From positions 1,178,001-1,242,000 of the forward strand of contig NZ_OZ241356.1 in assembly GCF_965200405.1 (NCBI RefSeq): a DNA stretch of 64,000 nt, given 5' to 3'. The DNA comes from Glacieibacterium sp965200405 (lineage in GTDB: Bacteria; Pseudomonadota; Alphaproteobacteria; Sphingomonadales; Sphingomonadaceae). Numbering within the stretch: position 1 is the stretch's first letter; every line of letters starts with the position of its first letter. The notes under the pieces are model-generated. The model saw only the letters and a list, made by a program, of their open reading frames with translations, did not search any database and was not told where the DNA came from. The translations under genes and the position numbers were made by a program. Below, in pieces: positions 1-7,977 of this stretch.

Positions 1-2
1 TC

Positions 3-1340
3 GCCGGCATCGACCCGGAGGTCGGGCTGTTCGCATCCTTCATCATCGGCATCGTCATCGCCTTCGCCGGTGGCCGCCCGGCGATGATCTCGGGTGCCGC
101 CGGTTCGGTCGCGCTGGTCGCGGCGGCGCTGGTCCATGCGCACGGCCTGAATTACCTGCTCGCCGCGACGCTGCTGGCGGGGCTGTTCCAGATCGTCTTC
201 GGGCTGGTGAAGCTGGACGTGCTGCTGCGCTTCGTGTCGCGGTCGGTTCGCACCGGCTTCGTCAACGCGCTGGCGATCCTGATCTTCTCGGCGCAGGTGC
301 CGCAGATGCTCGGCGTCGGCTGGCAGACCTATGCGATGATCGCCGCGGGCCTGGCGATCATCTACCTGCTGCCGCGCCTGACCACCGCCATCCCGTCGCC
401 GCTGATCTGCATCGTCGTGCTGACCTTGATCAGTGCGGCGTTCCCGATGCCGATCCACACCATTGCCGACCTTGGCCGGCTGCCGTCGGCGCTGCCGTCG
501 TTCGGCTTTCCGCAGGTGCCGCTTGCCTGGGAGACGCTGCGGATCATCGCGCCCTACGCTTTTGCCATGGCCGCGGTAGGGCTGCTCGAATCGATGATGA
601 CCGCCAGCGTCGTCGACGAGCTGACCGAGACCGGCAGTTCCAAGGCGCGCGAGTGCACCGGGCTGGGCTTGGCCAATGTTGCGGCGGGGCTGTTCGGCGG
701 CATCGCCGGCTGCGGCATGATCGGGCAGACGGTGGGCAATGTCCGCTATGGCGGGCGCGGCAGGCTGTCGACGCTGGTCGCGGGCGTGTTCCTGCTGGTC
801 GTCATGGTGCCACTGCGCCCCTGGGTGGCTCAGGTGCCGGTCGCGGCCCTGGTGGCGATCATGATCATGGTATCGATCAGCACCTTCTCATGGGGCTCGC
901 TGGCCGACCTGGCGCGGCATCCCAAGGTCTCGGGTGTCGTCATGCTGGCGACGGTGGCGGTTACCGTCGCGACGCACGACCTGTCCGCCGGCGTCGCGGT
1001 GGGCGTCCTGCTCAGCGGCGTATTCTTCGCCTTCAAGGTGACGCGCCTGATGGACGTGGCGGTCGACCATGACGACGCTACCGACACGCGGCGCTACACC
1101 GTCTCCGGCCAGGTTTTTTTCGCTAGCGCCGACATCTTCGCCGACCGCTTCGACCTGCGCGACACGGCACGCCGTGTCCGCATCGACCTGACCGCGGCGC
1201 ATCTGTGGGACATCACCGCCGTCGGCGCGCTCGAGGACGTCGTCACCAAGCTGCGCCGCCACGGTGCCGCGGTCGAGCTGATCGGCCTGAACGAGGCGAG
1301 CGCGGTCCTCGTCGACCGCCACGCCCCGCTGATCCGTTAG
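3..1340 (+). CDS. SulP family anion transporter, 5' partial
   Basis: C-terminal part of an inner-membrane SulP permease (sulfate, bicarbonate or other anion; substrate not predictable from sequence). The reading frame is open from base 3 and already coding at the window edge, so the N-terminus lies outside. Visible are the SulP signature GGRPAMISGAAGSVALV, many hydrophobic helices up to about base 1050, and a C-terminal cytoplasmic STAS domain (about 1100-1335) with the beta strand YTVSGQVFFASAD. Its stop codon overlaps the stop of the convergent argG by three bases. Confidence 0.9.
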   Translation, partial: AGIDPEVGLFASFIIGIVIAFAGGRPAMISGAAGSVALVAAALVHAHGLNYLLAATLLAGLFQIVFGLVKLDVLLRFVSRSVRTGFVNALAILIFSAQVPQMLGVGWQTYAMIAAGLAIIYLLPRLTTAIPSPLICIVVLTLISAAFPMPIHTIADLGRLPSALPSFGFPQVPLAWETLRIIAPYAFAMAAVGLLESMMTASVVDELTETGSSKARECTGLGLANVAAGLFGGIAGCGMIGQTVGNVRYGGRGRLSTLVAGVFLLVVMVPLRPWVAQVPVAALVAIMIMVSISTFSWGSLADLARHPKVSGVVMLATVAVTVATHDLSAGVAVGVLLSGVFFAFKVTRLMDVAVDHDDATDTRRYTVSGQVFFASADIFADRFDLRDTARRVRIDLTAAHLWDITAVGALEDVVTKLRRHGAAVELIGLNEASAVLVDRHAPLIR

Positions 1341-2596
1341 CCCTGCCCGAGGTCGCGACGCGCCAGCAGGCGCAGGCGCAGCGCGTTGAGCTTGATGAAC
1401 CCTTCCGCGTCGCGCTGGTCATAGGCACCCGCGTCGTCCTCGAAGGTCACGATGCCCGGCGAGTAGAGCGAGAACGGCGACTTGCGGCCGACGACGGTGG
1501 CGCTGCCCTTGTACAGTTTCAGGCGCACGGTGCCGGTGACCCGCGTCTGGCTGTGGTCGATGGCGGCCTGGAGCATCTCGCGCTCCGGGCTGAACCAGAA
1601 GCCGTTGTAGATCAGGCCGGCATACTTCGGTCCGAGCTCGTCCTTCAAATGCATCGCGCCGCGATCCAGCGTGATCTGCTCGATGCCGCGGTGGGCGATG
1701 TGCAGGATGGTGCCGCCCGGCGTCTCGTACATGCCGCGCGACTTCATGCCGACGAAGCGGTTCTCGACCAGGTCGAGCCGGCCGATGCCGTGGGTCTTGC
1801 CGAGGTCGTTCAGCCGCGCCAGCAGCGATGCGGGCGAGAATTGCTCGCCGTCGACCGCCACCGGGTCGCCGCGCTCGAAATCGACGGTGATGTACTGCGG
1901 CGTCGTCGGCGCGTCCTCGGGGTTGTCGGTGCGCGAATAGACATAGTCGGGCACCTCCATCCACGGATCCTCGAGCACCTTGCCCTCCGACGAGGTGTGC
2001 AGGATGTTGGCGTCGGTCGAAAACGGTGACTCGCCGCGCTTGTCGCGGGGAATCGGAATCTGGTGCTGTTCGGCGAACTCGATCAGCGCCTCGCGGCTGG
2101 TCAGGTCCCACTCGCGCCACGGCGCGATGATGCGGATGTCGGGGTTGAGCGCGTAATAGCCGAGCTCGAAGCGGACCTGGTCGTTGCCCTTGCCGGTCGC
2201 GCCGTGGCTGACCGCATCGGCGCCGACCATCTTGGCGATCTCGATCTGCTTCTTGGCGATCAGCGGCCGGGCGATCGAGGTGCCGAGCAGATATTGCCCC
2301 TCGTACAGCGCGTTGGCGCGCATCATCGGGAAGACGTAATCGCGCACGAACTCCTCGCGCAGGTCCTCGATGAAGATTTCGCGGACGCCCATCAGCTCGG
2401 CCTTGCGCCGCGCCGGCTCCAGCTCCTCGCCCTGGCCGAGGTCGGCGGTGAAGGTCACGACCTCGCAATTATAGGTCTGTTGCAACCACTTGAGGATGAC
2501 CGAGGTATCGAGGCCGCCCGAAAAGGCCAGCACGACCTTCTTCACGGCACCATCGGCATTGCCGAGACCGGTGAACTTCTTGACGTCCTGGGACAC
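1337..2596 (-). CDS. argG: Argininosuccinate synthase
   Basis: ATP-dependent ligation of citrulline and aspartate to argininosuccinate, the penultimate step of arginine synthesis; cytoplasmic. The N-terminal ATP pyrophosphatase motif AFSGGLDTSV is at about residues 20-29 and YEGQYLLGTSIARPL follows. I chose a GTG start (base 2596), giving 419 residues, because an AGAAGG Shine-Dalgarno lies about 7 nt upstream; a longer open frame reaching 2755 would run into the divergent gene at 2709 and has no family support. It shares the 112-base gap 2597-2708 with that gene, so both promoters should be there. Confidence 0.95.
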   Translation of the reverse strand: MSQDVKKFTGLGNADGAVKKVVLAFSGGLDTSVILKWLQQTYNCEVVTFTADLGQGEELEPARRKAELMGVREIFIEDLREEFVRDYVFPMMRANALYEGQYLLGTSIARPLIAKKQIEIAKMVGADAVSHGATGKGNDQVRFELGYYALNPDIRIIAPWREWDLTSREALIEFAEQHQIPIPRDKRGESPFSTDANILHTSSEGKVLEDPWMEVPDYVYSRTDNPEDAPTTPQYITVDFERGDPVAVDGEQFSPASLLARLNDLGKTHGIGRLDLVENRFVGMKSRGMYETPGGTILHIAHRGIEQITLDRGAMHLKDELGPKYAGLIYNGFWFSPEREMLQAAIDHSQTRVTGTVRLKLYKGSATVVGRKSPFSLYSPGIVTFEDDAGAYDQRDAEGFIKLNALRLRLLARRDLGQG

Positions 2597-2708
2597 GGGC
2601 AGACCTTCTCGATCGGTAGGGCAAAAGCGCGCGCACCATAGCGGCGGTGGCGACGCATGCAACGCATCGCTGAGTCTTTCGTTGTGCACTGCAACAAAGG
2701 ATAGCCGC

Positions 2709-3041
2709 ATGGATCCGATCGACCCGAGACTCAAGGCCTGCATCGAAGCCTGCAACCGCTGTCACGGCAGCTGCCTGGCGATGGCGATGAACCATTGCCT
2801 CGAGGAAGGCGGCGAGCATGTCGCCCCCAAGCATTTCCGCCTGATGGCCGATTGCGCGCAGATCTGCGCCACCGCCGCCGACTTCATGCTGCGCTCGTCG
2901 GAGTTTCACGCCGCGATCTGCGCTGCTTGCGCCCGGGTCTGCGATGCCTGCGCCGAAAGCTGCGAGGGTCTCGACGGCATGGAGGATTGCATCGCCGCCT
3001 GCCGCGCTTGTGCCGACAGCTGCCGCGAGATGGCCGGCTGA
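2709..3041 (+). CDS. Four-helix-bundle copper-binding protein (Csp/DUF326)
   Basis: A 110-residue protein with 16 cysteines (residues 11, 15, 18, 22, 30, 49, 53, 71, 74, 78, 81, 85, 94, 98, 101, 105), mostly spaced three or four apart along predicted helices. This is the pattern of copper storage proteins, whose four-helix bundle binds many Cu(I) ions through inward-facing cysteines. No signal peptide is visible, so a cytosolic Csp3-like form is likely. The ATG is preceded by AAGGA at good spacing; a longer upstream frame is only antisense to argG. Role in copper buffering is inferred from the family. Confidence 0.85.
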   Translation: MDPIDPRLKACIEACNRCHGSCLAMAMNHCLEEGGEHVAPKHFRLMADCAQICATAADFMLRSSEFHAAICAACARVCDACAESCEGLDGMEDCIAACRACADSCREMAG

Positions 3042-3078
3042 GCGATCACGGCGCCGACCATCGCGCCCCCGCGCGGGG

Positions 3079-4332
3079 TCAGTCGCGCGACACGAAGGCG
3101 ATCATGCTGCTGTCGGGCGACCATGCCGTAGCGTCAAGCGATCCCGGCCCGCCGACGAAGTGCGACAGCGTCGCCGTTTTCTCCGGGACCGGGACACCAT
3201 TTTCTACCGGCATCAGCTTAAGGGTGACGTCGGCGCCGTCGGGCACAGCTGCTGATGCGCCATCGGTCGAAAGATAGGCCAGCCACTTGCCATCGGGCGA
3301 CGGGCGCGGATCGAAGGCGCTGCCGTCGCCGGTGGCGATTCCGGTATCGCCGCTGCCGTCCGGTCGGCGGCGGGTCAGGACCGACCGGCCGCCGCTGGCG
3401 GCGCTGGTATAGATCCAGTCGGCGGGCTTTGGTGCGGGTGCCAGCGCCGGCGTCGCTCCCGGCACTTTGGTAACGACGCTGCTGTCCCAGGCGACGTGGC
3501 GGTAAAGCGTCGGGCCGGAGCGGTACAGGATCGACTTGCCGTCGCTCGACCAGCCCGCGACATCGATGCGGCCCGGCAGGTGGTGCAGCGCGGTCTGCTC
3601 GGCGACCGTCGACACCAGCATGGTCTGCAGGGTCGACACCGAGGTCTTCGCCGGCCGAAGGGTGAGCGGCGCGATGCGAACGTTGCGGAACGCCATGGTC
3701 TCACGCGCGCCGTCGTCATGCGCACACACGCCCAGGCCGATGTAATAAGTGCCTGAAATCTTGAGCTTGAACGAGCCACCGGCGCGGTGGAGCTTACCGT
3801 CCGGCCCCGGCACGGACAGATAGGCATAGTCGCCGATCTTCTCGAGCTTGACGGTCTGCTGGCGGTCGGTGTCGATCCAGATCAGCCGGGTCGGGCCACC
3901 TTTGACTTCGCGATATTGCAGCGAAAGCTGGTGGTTGCCCATGCGCAGCACGTCGACATAGGCGGAGTCGGGATCGAGATCCTGGCGCAGGATGATGCCG
4001 CCCTTGCGGTGGATATAGCCGAGCGCATTGGCCGCCGGCGTCGGGCTGATGAAATCGAGGTCGGCCTGCGCCACGACGTCGCCCGACATCTTCTTCCAGG
4101 CGAACTGGAACGCGTCGTGATCCGCCCACATGTTCTGGCCGCCGCCGGAGACGCGGTAGGTCCCCGTCGCCGCTTTGAAGCTGGTCGCGCCGGCAAGCTT
4201 GGGACCACCGATATCGGCATGATCGACGAACTGGCCGGCCGGCTCGGCACCCGCCGCGCTGGCGATCGAGAGCATTGCCAGCATCGCTCCGGCGCCAAGG
4301 ATGGCGGTGCGGTGCTTGATTCGATCGAGCAT
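3079..4332 (-). CDS. Secreted TolB/PD40-like beta-propeller protein with N-terminal jelly-roll domain
   Basis: A 417-residue exported protein: signal peptide (residues 1-30, cleavage near AAGAEPAG), a concanavalin-like domain (about 35-235, with WADHDAFQFAWKKMSGD and DLDPDSAYVDVLRMG as in DUF1349-type lectin folds), then WD40-like TolB/PD40 repeats (DVAGWSSDGKSILYRS, FDPRPSPDGKWLAYLS, TAWSPDSSMIAFVSRD). Proteins of this build are often annotated as TolB-like or biopolymer-transporter-like; the true role is unknown, perhaps glycan binding. Start chosen at 4332 because GGGGAGAG precedes it and the signal peptide starts there; the longer frame to 4500 adds 56 residues without support. A near-palindrome lies about 35 bases upstream. 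Confidence 0.7.
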   Translation of the reverse strand: MLDRIKHRTAILGAGAMLAMLSIASAAGAEPAGQFVDHADIGGPKLAGATSFKAATGTYRVSGGGQNMWADHDAFQFAWKKMSGDVVAQADLDFISPTPAANALGYIHRKGGIILRQDLDPDSAYVDVLRMGNHQLSLQYREVKGGPTRLIWIDTDRQQTVKLEKIGDYAYLSVPGPDGKLHRAGGSFKLKISGTYYIGLGVCAHDDGARETMAFRNVRIAPLTLRPAKTSVSTLQTMLVSTVAEQTALHHLPGRIDVAGWSSDGKSILYRSGPTLYRHVAWDSSVVTKVPGATPALAPAPKPADWIYTSAASGGRSVLTRRRPDGSGDTGIATGDGSAFDPRPSPDGKWLAYLSTDGASAAVPDGADVTLKLMPVENGVPVPEKTATLSHFVGGPGSLDATAWSPDSSMIAFVSRD

Positions 4333-4364
4333 GGTCTCTCCCCACGGCATTATCTCGATTGCCG

Positions 4365-4380
4365 ATATCCTATACGATAT
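4365..4380. promoter_or_regulatory. Operator-like near-palindrome upstream of the TolB-like gene
   Basis: The 16-mer ATATCCTATACGATAT matches its reverse complement at 14 of 16 positions and sits 33-48 bases before the start codon at 4332, in an AT-rich patch of otherwise very GC-rich DNA. This fits a binding site for a dimeric repressor (GntR- or TetR-like); the regulator is not identifiable here. Confidence 0.45.
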
Positions 4381-4453
4381 ATCCGTCGTGGGTCGTGTCG
4401 GGAAGCGCTGATATCGGCTGGTGACCCAAAGCAGAGGCGTACCTGGCCGGACC

Positions 4454-5677
4454 TTAGCCCAGCGCCCGATAGCGCTGCTCAGCCGCCGCCATATAGTCAC
4501 GCGTCAGCGGCAGCGCGTCGCGGCGCTTGGTCAGCTGAACCTGGACGTTCATATGGCCGTCGTTGCGGAATGCGGCGGTCGCGGCGGCGAGGTAGAACAG
4601 CCACATGCGGTAGAAGCGCTCGTCGTACAGCGCGACGATCTCGGCCTTGTGGGCGACGCAACGGCGGTACCAGTCCTCCAGCGTCAGCGCGTAATGCAGG
4701 CGCAGGATCTCAATGTCGGTGATCCACAGCCAGGCCTTCTCCACCGCCGGCACGATCTGCGACAGCGCCGGGGCGTAGCCGCCGGGGAAGATGTACTTGA
4801 CGGTGAACGGGTCGGTTGCGCCGGGGCCGTCGGCGCGGGCGATGGTGTGGACCAGCGCGACGCCGTCGTCCGCAAGCAGCGCGTGGATCTTGTCGAAATA
4901 GGTGCGGTACTGCGGCAGGCCGACATGCTCGAACATGCCGACCGAGACGATGCGGTCGTACGGCCCGGTCAGGGCGCGGTAGTCGATCAGCTCGAACTTG
5001 ACCTGGTCCGACACGCCGGCGGCGGCGGCGCGCTCGCGGGCGACCTTGAGCTGCTCCTCGGACAGGGTGACCCCCGTGACATGGACCTCGGCGACGCGGT
5101 TGAGGTACAGCGCCAGCCCACCCCAGCCGCAGCCGATGTCGAGGACCTTCTGGCCGGGCTTGAGGTCGAGCTTGGCGGCGATGTGCGCCAGCTTGTCGGC
5201 CTGCGCCTGCTCGAGGGTGTTGCCGGGGTCGGTGTAATAGGCGCAGCTGTATTGCCGGTCCTTGTCGAGGAACAGGTCGTACAGCCGGTCGCTGAGATCA
5301 TAATGATGCGCGACGTTGCGCTTCGCCCGCGCCGCCTGGTTGAACTGTCCCAGCCAGCCGGCGAATGCCGCCTGCCGCCACAGTGCGAAGCGCACCGGGT
5401 TATCGCGGCTCCAGCGGACGTTATAGGTGACCAGATTGACCAGGTCGTTGATGTCGCCGCGCTCCATGACCAGCCGGCCGTCCATGAAGCCCTCGGAAGC
5501 GCCGAGCGGCAGGCTGAACGCCAGCGCACGCGCCGTCGCGGCGGTGGTCAGGCGCATGGTTGCCGGCGCGATGGTGTCGGACGGTTTGCCGTAGCGGTGC
5601 TCGACACCCAGATGGTCGATGACGCGGAGGTCGCCGTCGCGGATCATGCGGCTGAAGACGCGGTTCAATAGGTACAT
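4454..5677 (-). CDS. cfa: Cyclopropane-fatty-acyl-phospholipid synthase
   Basis: SAM-dependent enzyme that adds a methylene bridge to unsaturated acyl chains of membrane phospholipids. The 407-residue protein has the family landmarks NVAHHYDLSDRLYDLFLD (121-138), RQYSCAYY (141-148) and the SAM-binding KVLDIGCGWGGLAL (177-190), followed by SVGMFEHVG. Start taken at ATG 5677, preceded by a GGGCGGG stretch and lying 16 bases after the rlmN stop; the upstream extension to 5809 would overlap rlmN and is arginine-rich nonsense. Second gene of an rlmN-cfa operon. The deduced product could also be a relative acting on other lipids. Confidence 0.9.
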   Translation of the reverse strand: MYLLNRVFSRMIRDGDLRVIDHLGVEHRYGKPSDTIAPATMRLTTAATARALAFSLPLGASEGFMDGRLVMERGDINDLVNLVTYNVRWSRDNPVRFALWRQAAFAGWLGQFNQAARAKRNVAHHYDLSDRLYDLFLDKDRQYSCAYYTDPGNTLEQAQADKLAHIAAKLDLKPGQKVLDIGCGWGGLALYLNRVAEVHVTGVTLSEEQLKVARERAAAAGVSDQVKFELIDYRALTGPYDRIVSVGMFEHVGLPQYRTYFDKIHALLADDGVALVHTIARADGPGATDPFTVKYIFPGGYAPALSQIVPAVEKAWLWITDIEILRLHYALTLEDWYRRCVAHKAEIVALYDERFYRMWLFYLAAATAAFRNDGHMNVQVQLTKRRDALPLTRDYMAAAEQRYRALG

Positions 5678-5693
5678 GCGCTGTGTCCCGCCC

Positions 5694-6890
5694 TCAGGCG
5701 GCGACCTCCGTCCAGCCGATTTCCTTTTCCGCGGCGGCGCGGTCGAGGTCGGCGCGGCTGATCTTCTCGCTCGACGACTTGAGCTGGCCACAGGCCGCCA
5801 TGATGTCACGACCGCGCGGACGGCGGACCGGGGCAGAGATGCCGCCGGCGAAGACGATCGAGGAAAAACGCTCGACCCGCTCCGGCGGCGAGCACAGATA
5901 GTCGGAGCCGGGCCAGGGGTTGAACGGGATCAGGTTGACCTTGGCGGGCAGGTCGTATTTGCGGATCAGCCGGACCAGCTCATAGGCATCGGCATCGCTG
6001 TCGTTCTTGCCGTCGAGCATGACGTATTCGAAGGTGATGCGGCGGGCGTTGTTGGCACCCGGATAGGCGGCGCAGGCGGCGAGCAGTTCCTCGATGCCAT
6101 AGCGCTTGTTGATCGGCACGATCTCGTCGCGGACTTCCTTGGTGACGGCGTGCAGCGAGACCGCGAGGTTGACGCCGATTTCAGCCCCGGCGCGCGCCAT
6201 CATCGGCACGACGCCGCTGGTGCTGAGCGTGATCCGGCGCTTGCTGAGGCCCAGGCCGTCGCCGTCCATGACGATGTGCAGCGCGTCGCGGACCGCCTCG
6301 AAATTATACAGCGGCTCGCCCATGCCCATCATGACGATGTTGGTCAGCATGCGGCCGTCCTGGCTGGACGGCCATTCGCCGAGTGCGTCGCGCGCCAGCA
6401 TGACCTGGCCGACGATCTCGCCGGCGGTCAGGTTGCGAACCAGCTTCATCGTGCCGGTGAAACAGAAACGGCAGTTGAGGGTGCAGCCGACCTGGCTCGA
6501 CACGCACAGCGTGCCGCGATCGGCGTCGGGAATGAAGACGCACTCGGCCTCGTTGCCGTCGTCGAAGCGCAGCAGCCATTTACGGGTGCCGTCACTGGAG
6601 ACCTGCGCCTCGGTGATCTCTGGGCGGCCGACGACGAAATGCGCGTCGATCAACGCGCGGGCTTCCTTGGAGATGTTGGCCATCGCGTCGATCTCGGTGA
6701 CGCCGCGGTGATAGACCCAGTTCCAGACCTGCGAGGTCCGCATCTTGGCCGCCTTGGCGTCCATGCCGGCGGCCTCGAAGGCTTCGCGCAGCCGGATCCG
6801 GCTGAGACCGACGATCGCAGTCTTGCCGTCGGCGCGCGTCGTTGCAGGACGCGGCACCGGAACCGGATCGACAAGGCCAGGAATTTGCAT
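5694..6890 (-). CDS. rlmN: Dual-specificity 23S rRNA/tRNA adenine-C2 methyltransferase RlmN
   Basis: Radical SAM enzyme that methylates A2503 of 23S rRNA and A37 of some tRNAs. The 398-residue protein carries the radical SAM motif CTLNCRFC with Cys136, Cys140 and Cys143, the MGMGEPLYNF segment after it, and near the C-terminus RRPRGRDIMAACGQL, which holds the cysteine that forms the methyl-transfer intermediate. Length is normal. ATG start at 6890. Upstream lies the terminator hairpin of the lipoprotein gene, so rlmN probably has its own promoter inside or just after it. Confidence 0.95.
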   Translation of the reverse strand: MQIPGLVDPVPVPRPATTRADGKTAIVGLSRIRLREAFEAAGMDAKAAKMRTSQVWNWVYHRGVTEIDAMANISKEARALIDAHFVVGRPEITEAQVSSDGTRKWLLRFDDGNEAECVFIPDADRGTLCVSSQVGCTLNCRFCFTGTMKLVRNLTAGEIVGQVMLARDALGEWPSSQDGRMLTNIVMMGMGEPLYNFEAVRDALHIVMDGDGLGLSKRRITLSTSGVVPMMARAGAEIGVNLAVSLHAVTKEVRDEIVPINKRYGIEELLAACAAYPGANNARRITFEYVMLDGKNDSDADAYELVRLIRKYDLPAKVNLIPFNPWPGSDYLCSPPERVERFSSIVFAGGISAPVRRPRGRDIMAACGQLKSSSEKISRADLDRAAAEKEIGWTEVAA

Positions 6891-6906
6891 GCCGGCTATC
6901 TAGGCT

Positions 6907-6953
6907 CCCGGAGCGGCGAAAGAAAGGCGAGCGCCGATCTTTGCCGCTCCGGG
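6907..6953 (-). terminator. Strong hairpin between lipoprotein gene and rlmN
   Basis: Perfect 11-bp arms CCCGGAGCGGC (6907-6917) and its complement (6943-6953), with further pairing AAAGA/TCTTT and GGCG/CGCC towards the loop, so the stem is about 20 bp with small bulges. It begins 8 bases past the stop of the lipoprotein gene and most simply ends that transcript; no long T-run follows. Confidence 0.6.
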
Positions 6954-6960
6954 GTGTAGC

Positions 6961-7839
6961 TCAGCGTGGTTGTTCGCGACCGCCCTCGCTGCGGCCGCTG
7001 CGACCGCCGCCACGAGGACCGCGGTCGCCGCCGCCGCGATCGCCCTGGAACGACTGCGGCCGGGCCTGTGGCTGGGACTGCGGCTGCGCCTGGAACTGCG
7101 CCTGTGGCGGTGCCGGACGCTGGGCCGCCGGGCGCGAGCCATCGGGATTGCCCTGCCGCGGTGGCTGGACATTGCCGCCCGGCGCTATGCCGTCAGGACG
7201 GTCCTGCCGGCCGAACTGCCGCCCCGGCTGGCCATCGGGCCGATTGCCGCCACGCCGGTCGAAGCCTCGCCCATCCGGACGCCCGCCCGGCTGACCCGGC
7301 TGAAACGTTCCCGGCTGGCCCGGCTGACGGTCGCCCTGGTAATTCGGGCGCCCGTCCCGATCGCCACGCCGCCCATTGTCGAACCCCGGACGCCCATCTC
7401 CGGGTCGCCCATAGCCTGGCCTGCCATCACCCGGCCGCCCATATCCCGGTCGACCATCGGGCCGCCCCTGGCGAATCCGGCTTTGCCAGTAATTCCGCTG
7501 CTGCTGCGACCAGCTCCGCCGGTTCCCGCCCCGGTCATAAACATAGTAACCCGTTCCAGGATAATAGAAATCTCCGTACCAGCCGAACCCCGCCCCCGCA
7601 TACCCGAACGGCACCGAGCTATACCCATAGGGATCGCCATAATAGCGATCGTAACTTGGATCATACCCGCCCGGCGCATAGCCGCCCTCGACCGCATACC
7701 CGGGCTCACCCCCCTGGGAATACCCGCCGTCACTGGCGTAGCCAGGGCCCCCACCATAACCATATTCATCGGCACAAGCCGCCAACCCAAGGCTTGCCAC
7801 CCCGATCAGCCCGACCTGGAAAACTGTCTTACGCAACAT
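6961..7839 (-). CDS. Gly/Tyr/Pro-rich predicted lipoprotein, low complexity
   Basis: A 292-residue exported protein. Residues 1-21 form a lipoprotein signal and LAAC (19-22) is a lipobox with Cys22, so it should be lipid-anchored. The mature chain has a Gly/Tyr region (24-115: GYGGGPGY, YDPSYDRYYGD, FGWYGDFYYPGTGYYVYD), a short conserved-looking segment RSWSQQQRNYWQSR (~118-132), and then a disordered, positively charged tail made of GRPGYGRPGDGRP-type repeats and PQ-rich sequence ending in RGG/GGR clusters. Function unknown. The SWSQQQRNYWQSR core recurs in other sphingomonad lipoproteins as far as I recall. It has its own promoter region facing the MFS gene at 7978. Confidence 0.7.
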   Translation of the reverse strand: MLRKTVFQVGLIGVASLGLAACADEYGYGGGPGYASDGGYSQGGEPGYAVEGGYAPGGYDPSYDRYYGDPYGYSSVPFGYAGAGFGWYGDFYYPGTGYYVYDRGGNRRSWSQQQRNYWQSRIRQGRPDGRPGYGRPGDGRPGYGRPGDGRPGFDNGRRGDRDGRPNYQGDRQPGQPGTFQPGQPGGRPDGRGFDRRGGNRPDGQPGRQFGRQDRPDGIAPGGNVQPPRQGNPDGSRPAAQRPAPPQAQFQAQPQSQPQARPQSFQGDRGGGDRGPRGGGRSGRSEGGREQPR

Positions 7840-7977
7840 GGCACTGCCTCCACTTCTGTGTCGCCATAACGCACGACGCGATTGAACTGGCCCTTAACTG
7901 TCAGATCGTGAATTTGGTGCGCTTCTTGACGCAGAGCCTCGAGGGAGACAGTCAGATCGAAAGCCCGGGGACGAATC

